Assembly: GCA_002794465.1 (NCBI GenBank)
Contig: MTSL01000041.1
Coordinates: 109,113 to 173,112, forward strand
Direction of reading: 5' to 3'
DNA from: Paramicrosporidium saccamoebae
Taxonomy: Eukaryota; Rozellomycota
Length of the DNA stretch: 64,000 bases
Positions 42,607 to 52,530 of the stretch are shown here, piece by piece; position 1 is the stretch's first letter, and each line of letters begins with the position of its first letter. Under the pieces are notes generated by a model. It searched no databases. It was not told where the DNA came from and worked only from the letters and a program-made list of their open reading frames with translations. Position numbers and translations under genes: made by a program.

Positions 42607-45475
42607 TTATTTACAAGTTTGTTTTAACGCCTCATTCCAAGCGAGCTCATAGTCACTACAATCCTTAGAGTTCTTTGACAAATCTGCATAACATGTGGTG
42701 AGACGATCAGCAAGCCACGTGATGGACTGTGCAAGGAAGATGCGGCATTCTGCATTGTTAATGTTATCTAGTACAGCCTGGAGGTCCTGTCTTAGAATCC
42801 TGAAATTAGTGTGCGATGTGGACAGCTCTTGGAACAATTGAAAATGGGCTCTCGATGTCCAATCGCTTTCTTTCAGATTCACAAGTAGAGATTTCTGTGG
42901 CGGCTCATACTCCCATAGGGATGTGACTGGAACCTGCGTAGCGATCCCTCTCCAAGATCGAAATTGAAGCCAGACGGAAATTAAAAAAAAGAACATGGTA
43001 GCAATGAATAGGAGGAATGCCGGAACACTGATATGAGCCTTGTCGAGGTTATACCTCCACCGTTCTCTTACGTCTCTCTGAAACTCACAAAGCAGCTCTA
43101 AATGCTCCCTCCACCATGTGGGCTCTGGTTTCTTCTCTTCTGTCCTATTCAGGGCCACATCCTCCACTTCTTCTGGTGCTTCAGGGTTTGCTTTTCGGAT
43201 CTCAGCCCACAGAGCCTTCCTGTAGACAGTCATATACTCCGCCAATCCCTTAAGGGTCGAGCTGCGGATCATCGATTTCACAAGGGGCGACTTTACCCAA
43301 TTCAGACCCACAAATGTACGGAGACGAGCATGTCCATCAGAGTGGTGTGTCATGCAATACCGCGAGACCATAACGAAAGAGTCGCCATAGGGGACACCGG
43401 GTGTCGTTGCCGTCTGTTTCACGACGTAACATTTCCCTGGATCTCGGCGAAGTAGAGTATGCCCACCAAGACACTCGGTCTCCTTTGCCTTTACGAGCGG
43501 ATGGTTTACGGGGACCAGATAACTGACCGTCCGTTCCTCCTTTCCATCTGATCCCAGACTCCAAGGCTGCATCTTTACATTCTTGTAGCCTTGCAACTGC
43601 TGCACAGCCTTCCACACCGGACTATCATCGCCCATCAGCAACTGGAATAGTTCATCCACCCCCAGAGGAACGTCAATGTCAATTTCGTTCCTCTCGAGAT
43701 GATCAGTACAACCACAAGTGATCCCGGATGCCTCCAACTGTCGACTGCCCGGATTATCTAAAGAGGATTGGAGGGCAGCCTTTAATTCGGCTGCCGTCTT
43801 GGGAGCCTCGCCTTTGGCGTTTTTCCAGACCATCGTCAGTGTCTCTGTTCTTTCCCTCTCATTCAGAAACGTCCTCGCTCGAATCGCTCCATTATTCATC
43901 GACAACATGCCTGTGGCTTCGTTCATCGCATAGTTTACGGTATGGATTTCATCCCAGGGATGAACAAATTCCTGCTTCACTCCAAACAGATTGCTTCCAA
44001 AATAGAGGGCTCTCTCTGTACCATACAGTTTGCCAAATCCTCTTACAATTTTTTCCTCCCCCGACGTCTCTTCCCATAAGCAGGAGAACGACACAAACAT
44101 GGTCTCGGAAGGCGGATAGGGTATGTGGCTGAACCGTTCAAAGTCTTGACTCGTTTCGGATATTCTTTTGGGTGTCGCAACTTGACTTACAGACGTTGAG
44201 CCCTCATCCGTCATTTCAGCCTCCTCGTCCACAAACGATGTATTTGAGGGAGCCACTAAATCTCCTGCGTTTGATGATCGCAAGGCATGATTTTTTGCAT
44301 TCTCAATGACACGGATCCAATCACGCATATCCTCTTCGCTCTCCGCCTGGTAGACATACGTCTTCATTGACGTATGCACCTCGAAGCAATGTCGACGATC
44401 CGCATCAGCAGGACGTAGTTCACACAACAACACGTGCATTTCAAATGATTTTTCTATAGTTCCACGACGATGGCCAGTTAAGTATTGGATAAAGATGCCT
44501 CCTTTGATTGCTACAAAGACTCGGCGCCAACTGAGACCAAGACTCTTTTGTCTCTTTCTACACAAATATCCTTCCTTTTCAACTCCCTTGGTAGGATCTA
44601 ACGGTGCTTCTGGACTGTACTTTAGTCTGACCTGTTCCAATGCTCCAGCAGACTTTTGATCCAGCTTCAGCATTGCGCTTTTGCACTCTTTCTGCCAAGC
44701 ACCCAGTCTGGTTCTCATTGTCATAGCTGGTTTGTTCATGGCCTCCATCATGGACCACATTGCCTGAATAAAATCGCCTAGCTCACTTGCAGTACTCAGA
44801 CATTTCTCAACAAAAAAAATGTCTGCGCCAGTCTTGAATTTGTTGATCCGCATTACGTAGGAGAACAGTTGTTGAAAGTACTGTCTGCGCCCCTCATATA
44901 GCTGAAAGGTGTCTTCTCTGATGAGGGAATACTCTTTGAGCTTTGGGAGAGAACTATACCGTATTGCCAATGTCTCATACCGTTCTCTAGACTTTTCATA
45001 AGTTCGCTGTTGCTCGCGAATGTGTCGCAAATCATCCTGCACAGACTGCACCATCGGAATCAACAGCTTCTGTCCCAGATCTCTAATCTAACCGTGTTAG
45101 CTGGAAATGCCCAACTATACCAAACGCTCATGGAGGACAAATGTGGCCTCGACAAATTCAATCATTGTGGCCAGGCACGTGGGTGTTTTTTCCTTGTCAA
45201 AAATGTCCAACTCGGTCATCTTGTGGATATTCGGAGCCAACTTTCCCAACGATTCAGCCAGTTCTACAGTGATGAGAGCCTTAATTGGTTTTTCTACTAG
45301 CAGCATGTTCGAGACAGGAGCGCGAGCTTTTGACGACAGCATCTAGCATTCCGGATAGTTCGGTCAACTGGTCTTCATTGCGCTGTAGGGTTGCCCGGAA
45401 GAATGGCGAGTCACTTACGGCAATGCCGAGGTCCAATTCTACCGGCGCATTTATAACGCGTCCGCTAGTATCCAT
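42607..45475 (-). CDS. SIP3/LAM3-like BAR-PH-GRAM/VASt membrane protein
   Basis: Three exons (45475..45298, 45263..45121, 45087..42607) across introns of 34 and 33 nt give 933 aa. The order is an N-terminal BAR-like helical region (about 1-260), a PH domain (about 280-372: EGYLCRKRQKSLGLSWRRVF ... DMRDWIRVIENA), a GRAM-like region, a VASt sterol-binding-type domain (about 575-725: VKQTATTPGVPYGDSF, WVKSPLVKSMI) and one membrane span near 795 (FLLFIATMFFFLISVWL). Yeast Sip3 and Lam3 share this plan and work at ER-plasma membrane contacts in sterol transport. The start is uncertain; ATG 45523 or 45589 would extend it toward the divergent tetraspanin gene. Confidence 0.82.
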
Positions 45476-45659
45476 CTCAGCAGGCTTCTGATTGGACACC
45501 AATTTGAATATTGTTGGAACCATCCTCCCTTGATTGGTGCCATCTCCGTCACTGCTATAAGTGGCCGCAGCGACGATTCCCACTTCCAACGAGATGACGA
45601 GAAAGAAGAAGAAGATTGCTGGAAATCCAACCGATCAGCCGAGCCATCGTAACTTTACC

Positions 45660-46415
45660 ATGATCTCGACCACTGAAGCGACGGCCGAGCCAGTACAGCG
45701 GATGCCCCCCTACACTGTGCATCCCGATCCAGATGAATACCAGATGGAGCCAATAGGTAATATATCCCAACCTCCATCTCCGCCAGACTCGCTCGACGAC
45801 GTTGAAAAGGGTCAACCCCGTGGGAAGAAGCCTCCCTGTGGCACTCTACTTCAGGGCATCATGGCCCTCATGCTCTTAGCTGGCTTTGTGTTGGGCGTAT
45901 TGTGCGTAGTAGCTGGAGCAATGGTTCGACAATACCCCAATCTGCAGGCTGATCAATCCCTCTGGTTCATCAGTACTTTGATTATTCTCCTTGGGGTATT
46001 CTTCATGGTGACTGCCATATCTGGATTCGTATCATGCTTCTCTTCAAAAAAGATATTCACGGCCATGTTCATTGTCTTCACAATAGTCTTGGTTGCTTAC
46101 CATGGATTAGCAACCTTCCGGATCAAACAGCATCTAGGGGCGGTCCAGAGTGCTGGCAGCGCCGATTGGGACAGACTAAAGATGCCACAGCGACTGGGGC
46201 TGCAGTATACTTTTGACTGTTGCGGTTACGATACAAAGAGTGATCGGATGGTTGCGCCATGTCCAACAAAAGCCACAGTTTCATGCGGAAAGAAGCTAGA
46301 AGGGCTGGTCCAAAAGATGCGTCGTACGGCAACCATTTCCTTTTATATTACTCTTGCTATCGGGATAGTCCTTTGTATTATGGCAATTACTAATTCTTGT
46401 TTTTGCACTAAATAA
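45660..46415 (+). CDS. Tetraspanin-like membrane protein 1
   Basis: A single-exon 251-aa protein with a Pro-rich cytosolic N-terminus and four membrane spans (IMALMLLAGFVLGVLCVVAGA, WFISTLIILLGVFFMVTAISG, FIVFTIVLVAYHGLATF, FYITLAIGIVLCIMAI). The loop before span 4 has CCGY, PCP and SCG, the Cys-Cys-Gly signature and partner cysteines of tetraspanin large loops, though the loop is short. Fungal tetraspanins such as Pls1 aid host penetration; that role is only speculative here. The start could also be ATG 45594. A paralogue lies 276 bp downstream. Confidence 0.72.
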   Translation: MISTTEATAEPVQRMPPYTVHPDPDEYQMEPIGNISQPPSPPDSLDDVEKGQPRGKKPPCGTLLQGIMALMLLAGFVLGVLCVVAGAMVRQYPNLQADQSLWFISTLIILLGVFFMVTAISGFVSCFSSKKIFTAMFIVFTIVLVAYHGLATFRIKQHLGAVQSAGSADWDRLKMPQRLGLQYTFDCCGYDTKSDRMVAPCPTKATVSCGKKLEGLVQKMRRTATISFYITLAIGIVLCIMAITNSCFCTK

Positions 46416-46691
46416 ACTCTATACCAGACAAGACTCTGCTAATGATAGTAGTATATATAGAGTCCGCTGATTCGTGGTACCGATAGACGAAGGATTAAAC
46501 GTTGATTCGTGGCATAGACAGACGAAGGATTGAACGTTGATTCGTGGCATAGACAGACAAAGGACTAGACGTTGATTCGTGGAAGAGTCTTTGGCAGAGT
46601 GTGATATTTGATTGGTTCCGAGTGTAATCGTGTCAGAGCAATGAATTGGAAATCATATTATCTGTTCCAAGTCGGACGGTAGAATCTCACT
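46416..46691. repeat. 35-bp tandem repeat between two tetraspanin-like genes
   Basis: Three and a third copies of GTTGATTCGTGGCATAGACAGACGAAGGATTGAAC-type units (35 bp) lie at 46466-46500, 46501-46535, 46536-46570 and 46571-46583. Units differ by a few substitutions. The AGAGTCTTT motif follows at about 46584. There is no spacer variability of the kind found in CRISPR arrays. Confidence 0.88.
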
Positions 46692-47905
46692 ATGATTAGG
46701 CCCAATAATCATCGTGGAAAAGACAGATCCACGTCGCCAAAAATAAGTGCGTCTTCATCAGTTGAAGATGCACAAGACTATGAGAGCATCCCAATAGCCT
46801 CTGATTCTCAGACTGACAGCCCAAAGCCGAGAATTTCGCCGGTGGCAATGGAATCCCCATGGGCCGGTCATTTCCCAAACCCGGTCGCTTCTCAAGCCAA
46901 AGATACGGATGATATGCCTGAGCTAATATTGCCACGAGGAGCACTTGCTCAGACCATTGCGACCCCTGGCAGTCCCGTCAAACCGTCAAGCAATCCTGAA
47001 TCAGATGGTTCGGCTACTCAGCCGACGAATGAGCCACCACGACGCATTAGTTGGGTCACCGCCCCAAACCCTGAACCCTTCCAACCGTCCATTGTAGAGG
47101 ATACCCATAATCCTGAACTGCCATATATTGCCGAGCCTGCACCAGCAGCTTCACAGGGCAACAGCCCGCCCCAGCGGTTTCATCATACCATCAACTCAGA
47201 TTCACCTCCTCCCACCAGAGATCTCTCTCTGACACCATCGCCACCGCCGTCCTTTAAAAAGGATAATGCGCAGAAGGATATGTGGTTTGTATGGATGCAA
47301 AACATGTTTAGTGGATTTACTGCAGTGTTGCTACTTTTCGCCTTTTCTCTGGGATTATTTGGTTATTACATTAGTGATTTGGATAGTCTCTACGGCCTTG
47401 CCTCTGATTTTGAATCAATTCATGGATGTAAATTGCACAATTGTTACTAACTTTGTTAGGGATAGTCTGGGTTTCTGTCTGTATCTATGGATTTTTGACT
47501 CTAGGGTTTGTTGCATCAATTAGACAAAGCAAGTCGCTTGCAAGAATCACAATGGCGGGCGTATGGCTTCTGGTAGCGCTTCAGTTATTTGCTACCTTTC
47601 AATTTGACAATCAGATGCAGCTTCATGCCTCGAGGATGAGCAAGAATTGGACGAAGCTCTCGCCGTTGGTCAAATCGGTGATCCAGTACTCTGGCAATTG
47701 CTGTGGCTACTATGCCGTTGACGATCGAGCGGGTGAATATTGTCCAGGGGAGGCTACAGAAGGTTGTCGATTTCACATTGGAGAAGTGTCGCAAGGAATC
47801 AAGAGTTCAGTGAAGCACCTCTTGGCATTGAACTTTTTGATTGCCATCCTGATATCCATGGCCCTGTATGTAATTACAAATTTTGAACAAGTGATTAACA
47901 AATAA
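46692..47905 (+). CDS. Tetraspanin-like membrane protein 2 with long disordered N-terminus
   Basis: Two exons (46692..47427, 47460..47905) across a 32-nt intron that contains a perfect TACTAAC branch motif give 393 aa. About 200 residues of Pro/Ser/Thr-rich sequence precede four membrane spans (FTAVLLLFAFSLGLFGYY, IVWVSVCIYGFLTLGFVA, AGVWLLVALQLFATF, FLIAILISMALYVI). The large loop has NCCGYYAVDD, YCPG and GCRF, again a CCG tetraspanin pattern. Homology in the membrane half to the neighbouring gene implies tandem duplication; the long N-terminal extension has diverged. Topology and function are inferred only. Confidence 0.7.
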
Positions 47906-48536
47906 ATACCAAGTCAGTATATCGAGCGGGTGTAGCGGGGGGGAGTGGAGAGTGGAGTGGGGTAGATGTAGTGAAGGAGTGTGGTAAAAGAGGATACTAA
48001 ACAACATCCGCTCATGTCTGGTGAGTCAGACTCAGATAGCAATGTGTCGAGGGTGGTAGTCTATAAAGGAGCCACAAGAAAATTGTGACGTAGAGGCTGA
48101 GGCAGAGGATTGATTAGTTGGCTATGTGACGTAGAGGTTGACTAGTTGCTGGGTATTTGAGGACAGTGAGATGTGTATCCATACTATTCTAGGNNNNNNN
48201 NNNNNNNNNNNNNNNNNNNNNNNNNNNNNNNNNNNNNNNNNNNNNNNNNNNNNNNNNNNNNNNNNNNNNNNNNNNNNNNNNNNNNNNNNNNNNNNNNNNN
48301 NNNNNNNNNNNNNNNNNNNNNNNNNNNNNNNNNNNNNNNNNNNNNNNNNNNNNNNNNNNNNNNNNNAGTTGATGCTGTTTAACATAGTCTTTATTACAGA
48401 CCTCCTACAGATCAAAGCTACTCACTCAGTCTTTGTTAAGATCTCTCTTATAAGCCCTGGCCCATTGGGATTGGGGACTAACATTTGACCATTTAGGATT
48501 GCTAACCGTATGCAGGAGCTTTGTGCAAATAGCACA
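47906..48536. other. Repeat-rich intergenic region containing a 173-N assembly gap
   Basis: Bases 48194-48366 are N. To the left, GTGACGTAGAGG repeats locally (about 48087 and 48127) and the 46-bp element shared with 42375-42420 ends exactly at the gap. To the right, two AGTCTTTnTTA motifs occur at about 48384 and 48428. The repeats probably caused the gap. No gene is supported, and frames drawn through the N run are meaningless. Confidence 0.9.
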
Positions 48537-49832
48537 ATGGCGAATGTCGATGAGAATTATTACAAAGTTGAGGAGATTATCGATAGCCGCATTAGTCCCA
48601 CAAACGGCCACTGTGAATTTCTTGTAAAGTGGAAAGACTACTCTTCCATTTGGAATAGCTGGGAACCGGCAGTTCATCTACAGCACTGTCATATTGCGCT
48701 TGCCAATTTCGAACACGCTCGACGCGCCGCCGAGATTAAGGACGAGGTGACTTTTGCGAAGAAGATGAAAGAAAATGCAGTGGATAGTCTGCACACGCAA
48801 CTTGAACAGAAACAAGCAGTACGAATCGAGCGGGAAAAAACAAGGCAACCTGGATCTACACCAACGGATCAATTCGACCATATCTCAAAAAGTCAACCAG
48901 GTCCTGCACTGGTAGGCTCTTTGGACTCTGAACGAGCACCCTCCTCCCATTCAGACCACCCTTTTGTCCCTTCGCCTTATGCTCGTCGACGTGGAAGTGT
49001 ATTTGAGAAATTTGAGAAAATGATGAATTCTTGTGGTGGGGAACTGATCACTGTCGAGAATGAGGTGGACAATGTCTTTCCCCCAGCACATTTTAGGTGT
49101 CTTTCTGCACCAATTATCGGGAGTGGCGTTCCCACTTCTGACCCTTCCTTCCTCATTGGATGCACTTGTCACCCAGACCGCCAGTGCCATGACGGCGAGT
49201 GTGCCTGTGTTTCCCAGAATCCCGATCCGAGGCGCATCTACTCTTCAGATGGACGGTTGCTCATCACTTCAGGCCCCATATATGAATGCAACTCCAAGTG
49301 CTCCTGTCCATTATCCTGTCCAAATCGTGTTGTTCAGCGAGGACGCACAGTGCCTCTCGTCATAGCACGTTATGGCCCCATTAAGGGCTGGGGTGTGAAG
49401 GCAGCCGCTGAGATTCCCAAAGGCACTTTTATTGATGTATATCTGGGCGAACTAATCACCACTGCAGAGGCTACAAGACGAATTGCCTCCGCCAAACATG
49501 GCAGGGGAAGTTATCTATTTGACATTGACTTTAATTACGAGGTCGGCACCGAGTCCGCCTACACCATTGACGCATATACATTTGGGAACGTCACTCATTT
49601 CATTAACCATTCATGCGAGCCCAATTTGAGGGTTCATGCATGTTTTATTGACACGGCAGATCCAAGTCTGCACATGCTTGCGTTTTTTGCAAAGCGCAAT
49701 ATTGCCAAAGGCGAGGAGCTATGCTTTGACTATCTTGGCAGCCATGGTGCGGCACAGGCTCCTCAAGGAACACCGGGCCGGAGGCAACCTTGCTCCTGTG
49801 GTACATCCAAATGTAGAGGCTTCATTTATTAA
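48537..49832 (+). CDS. SU(VAR)3-9/Clr4-like histone H3K9 methyltransferase
   Basis: A single-exon 431-aa protein. The chromodomain (about 8-55) has YYKVEEIIDSR and EFLVKWKDYSSIWNSWEP. A Cys-rich pre-SET (about 205-270) follows, then SET (about 273-400) with GWGVKAAAEIPKGTFI, FINHSCEPNLRV and ELCFDYLG. Post-SET is CSCGTSKCRGFIY. All zinc and catalytic elements are present, so this should deposit H3K9 methylation for heterochromatin, as Clr4 does in fission yeast. The start at 48537 (MANVDENYYK) abuts the chromodomain; a 9-codon extension is possible. Its 3' end is tandemly duplicated just after the stop. Confidence 0.93.
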   Translation: MANVDENYYKVEEIIDSRISPTNGHCEFLVKWKDYSSIWNSWEPAVHLQHCHIALANFEHARRAAEIKDEVTFAKKMKENAVDSLHTQLEQKQAVRIEREKTRQPGSTPTDQFDHISKSQPGPALVGSLDSERAPSSHSDHPFVPSPYARRRGSVFEKFEKMMNSCGGELITVENEVDNVFPPAHFRCLSAPIIGSGVPTSDPSFLIGCTCHPDRQCHDGECACVSQNPDPRRIYSSDGRLLITSGPIYECNSKCSCPLSCPNRVVQRGRTVPLVIARYGPIKGWGVKAAAEIPKGTFIDVYLGELITTAEATRRIASAKHGRGSYLFDIDFNYEVGTESAYTIDAYTFGNVTHFINHSCEPNLRVHACFIDTADPSLHMLAFFAKRNIAKGEELCFDYLGSHGAAQAPQGTPGRRQPCSCGTSKCRGFIY

Positions 49833-50339
49833 ACTGTAATTTATACTAGCAGTTGGCTCAGCAATGGACGAGGGGGACACGGGCCGAAGGCAACCTTGCT
49901 CCTGCGGCACACCCAAATGTAGAGGCTTCATTTATTAAACTGTAATTTATACTAGCAGCTGGCTTAGCAATGGACGAGAGGAACACGGACCAAAGGCAAC
50001 CTTGCTCCCGTGGGTACATCCAAATGTAGAGGCTCCATTAAACTGGGATTTATGACTAGTTGACTTTGTTATCAATGAACGGGAGGAACACGAGGAACCT
50101 CCCACTACCAAAAATTACATGGTTGAGACACCCGGAGGTGTTCACAGCCCATGAGGACGGAACCGGTTGTGCAATGGACCATCCAGGACCGGAGGCGCTG
50201 CCTTCTTGATCACAGCTGCCTCCCCACCAGGTAAGTGCCGAGCCAGGGTAATTGGCCTTATTTATAGGGCAGTCGGCCTTGATGAGCCGAGTTTGGTTGT
50301 GGGTTTAACTGGCGATTTTTCATTGGTTGCTTCACCTAA
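49833..50339. repeat. Tandem duplications of the Clr4-like gene 3' end
   Basis: Three ~105-bp units run from 49767: unit 1 (49767-49873) contains the real post-SET codons and stop, unit 2 is 49874-49978, unit 3 about 49979-50083, and a short fourth remnant follows. Unit 2 still encodes PCSCGTPKCRGFIY plus a stop, differing from the gene by one amino acid, with other changes synonymous. Unit 3 has an inserted G that breaks the frame. The remaining 250 bp show no gene, although a GTAAGT donor-like site lies at about 50230. Confidence 0.88.
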
Positions 50340-50567
50340 ATGGCGTCACCGTTGGTGAAACTGCTCCTTTTTGCCATAGGAAAAAAGGTTGCTGCATTCA
50401 CTATTGCCAAGATTTATGGATTCCCAAAATTATACCGAAGATTAAGTGAGACGAACCGGAGGTTTCTCTCAAACCAACCGGCGATGAGAGCAAGAGTCCA
50501 GAATGCACTCTCCTTTTCATTCAGGCTTCCCAACCGCATACTCAGTTACATTACCAACAGAAAATGA
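50340..50567 (+). CDS. Small basic protein of unknown function
   Basis: A 75-aa frame starting at ATG 50340. It has a hydrophobic N-terminus (LVKLLLFAIGKKVAAF) followed by a basic, amphipathic stretch with GFPKLYRRLSETNRRFL, MRARVQNALSFSFRLP. The layout could suit a small mitochondrial membrane protein, but there is no diagnostic motif. It is convergent with BFR1 and its end overlaps the trailing minus-strand frame described below. Treat as probable but unproven. Confidence 0.4.
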   Translation: MASPLVKLLLFAIGKKVAAFTIAKIYGFPKLYRRLSETNRRFLSNQPAMRARVQNALSFSFRLPNRILSYITNRK

Positions 50568-50811
50568 CCTGAGGCTGTATTTAACGCATCTTGGTACAAG
50601 GGCGCTGGATATTGGAAATGAGGAGTCACCTCGATGGTAGAGTCTTTTACTTCTTGCAAATTCAGGCTACGCTCTTTTGGTCCTACTGCTATACTTGTTT
50701 TTGTTTCTGTTTGTCCAACTGTATTAGTAATAGAGAATGAATCAAAATTCAATTTATTCGCATACCAGTTCTCCTCAGTCTGGACCTTGGCAGGCTTCTC
50801 AAACTGCGTTT
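50546..50811 (-). pseudogene. Possible disconnected former C-terminal tail of BFR1
   Basis: Directly after the BFR1 stop an open frame continues to 50546. It begins with a diverged copy of the last BFR1 codons (LKTQFEKPAKVQTEEN versus LKAQLEKPIKTKTEEN), offset by a 47-bp tandem duplication that is not a multiple of three. It then runs about 73 more codons (WYANKLNFDSFS...). The tail may be a former C-terminus uncoupled by the duplication, or chance open sequence. It is not supported by recognised homology. Confidence 0.35.
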
Positions 50812-52246
50812 TCAATTCTCCTCAGTCTTGGTCTTGATGGGCTTTTCCAATTGCGCCTTTAGTTCTTCAACTTGCTTCTCAAGGGCTTCGCGTTGCTTCT
50901 CCTTCTCGTCGGCGGCATCATCCTTCTTGGAGGTGAACGACGATTTCTTTGCCTCAATAGCCTCGAGGAGCTTTGGAACATCAGAGGCGGTGGAGGGGAT
51001 GGAGAGGCTCAGGTCAGCAAGAGCACTGAGGATGTGGAAGGGCAGCTTGGAGAGGGGGACAACAGTAGAAGCTGTGGCAGTGTTCTTGTTGTTCTTCTTG
51101 CCACCCTTGGCTACGAAGAAAGCCTCGGGTTTCTTCTTGTTGATTGCGACAGCATCGGCAAGTTCATCAGACAATTTGACCTGTCGAATTCCAGCCTCAA
51201 CAGCGGCAACCTCATTAGCAGCATCTTTTTCATCCGATCCAAGAGCCTCCCGGAAAAAGGCCTTCAAGTTGTTGCACTCGGAAATCTTGCGGTCATTGGC
51301 CGTTTCAGGGTTGAAAGCAAGCAGCTTCTCCTCCAACTCCTCCAGCTTGTCCTCCAACTCGCGACGACGATCATACTCGGCGCGACGAGCATCACGTTTG
51401 ACACGGGCCTCAGCTTGAGCCTTCTTGGCAGTCTTGTACTCTTCATAAGCTTTCCGACGCTCCTCATAGGCAGCATCAATTTCGGCCTTGACCTTGTCAA
51501 TTGCAGCCTGGCGGTTTACACGTTCAGCCTGAGCCTCCTTGCTGGATCCAGCCATTTCGTCCAGTTTCTTGGAGACTTGGTCAGCTTGAGAACGGAACTT
51601 TCCAATAATCTCGTCTTTTCCATTAATTTCAGTCCTCAACTTGTCCATGCGAAGCTTCATGGAACCGACATCGCTTCCGGAGCCGTCAATGTTTTCGAAT
51701 GCACGACGCGCCTTTTTCAACTTTGAGATTTCAGCCAGAATTTGTTTCTCCTCAATCAACTTGAACTGGCCCGACTCAATCTTTGACTCTAGCTCACGGA
51801 CGCGGTCCTCCATCTCTGGAATGCTGCGGAAGGGGAGCTTGTCCTTGGCCTCCTGAGCCTCGCCAGTTTTCTTCTTCAGGTCGTCGCGATTCTTGTTGAG
51901 TTGTTCGAATAGACGACGACGTTCCTCCTGGTGGGGACGGAGCTCTTCACGCAACTTCTTCGCCTGCTCAATGAGCAGCGTGCGCTCGTCCTTGTTACCA
52001 GACGCCTTTCCCGTGCCTCCAGCGAATAAATCCGCCTACAATAAGTTAATTGCTAAGCTGGCTTACTAGACGGGCCTTGGCATCAGCGATTCTACCATCC
52101 AACTCGCCCATCTTCTTTTCATATGCCACGTTCACAGGGTTAGGACGGCCGCTGTAAGGCTTCGCAATGCCATTCTCTTGCTTTACAGCATCATGTTTGC
52201 CAGTCTCCTGGGTAGTAGCAACATTTGTAGCAATAGCGGTAGTCAT
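50812..52246 (-). CDS. BFR1-like polysome-associated coiled-coil protein
   Basis: Two exons (52246..52067, 52035..50812) across a 31-nt intron give 467 aa. Yeast Bfr1 associates with polysomes and mRNPs and affects secretion and nuclear segregation. The sequence is long charged coiled coil with the family blocks GRPNPVNVAYEKKMGELDGR, RLFEQLNKNRDDLKKK, LPFRSIPEMEDRVRELESKI and KARRAFENIDG. The C-terminus ends KTKTEEN. The last 47 bp before the stop are followed by an imperfect tandem copy in a shifted frame, beyond which an open 73-codon tail continues. Confidence 0.87.
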
Positions 52247-52442
52247 TGTGTCTCGGGTTAGATGACCAGGTGGGCGCAATAAACCAGTGTTCAGGTCCAG
52301 GGCAGTATGACCAATCGTAATAACTTTGGCCGACAATGATTGGCTGAAAGCCCTGACCGGTTTTAGCTTAACTAGCAGGGTGACTACGCGCACTCCATAG
52401 GTTGTCTTGTACATAGCACCGAAACTGTACGATAGGGAAGCA

Positions 52443-52530
52443 GTAACAATTCACTGCCATAACAGCAACAATTTACTGCCATACCAGCAACAATTCACTG
52501 TCATAACAGCCACAATTCACTGCTATGCAA
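52443..52530 (+). repeat. 22-bp minisatellite spanning a start codon
   Basis: Four units of GnnACAATTCACTGCCATAACA (22 bp) occupy 52443-52464, 52465-52486, 52487-52508 and 52509-52530. The fourth copy differs at its end and thereby contains the ATG at 52525 that begins the EDC/PNRC-like frame. The array is therefore 5' UTR/promoter DNA of that gene and lies between two divergent genes. Confidence 0.85.

Noticed and set aside
46466-46583. CRISPR-like array of 35-bp units
   Set aside because: Units are contiguous with no unique spacers; it is a minisatellite in eukaryotic DNA. The same applies to 17954-18052 and 34401-34500.
48122-48488. Open frames across the N gap
   Set aside because: They consist mainly of undetermined residues and cannot be assessed.
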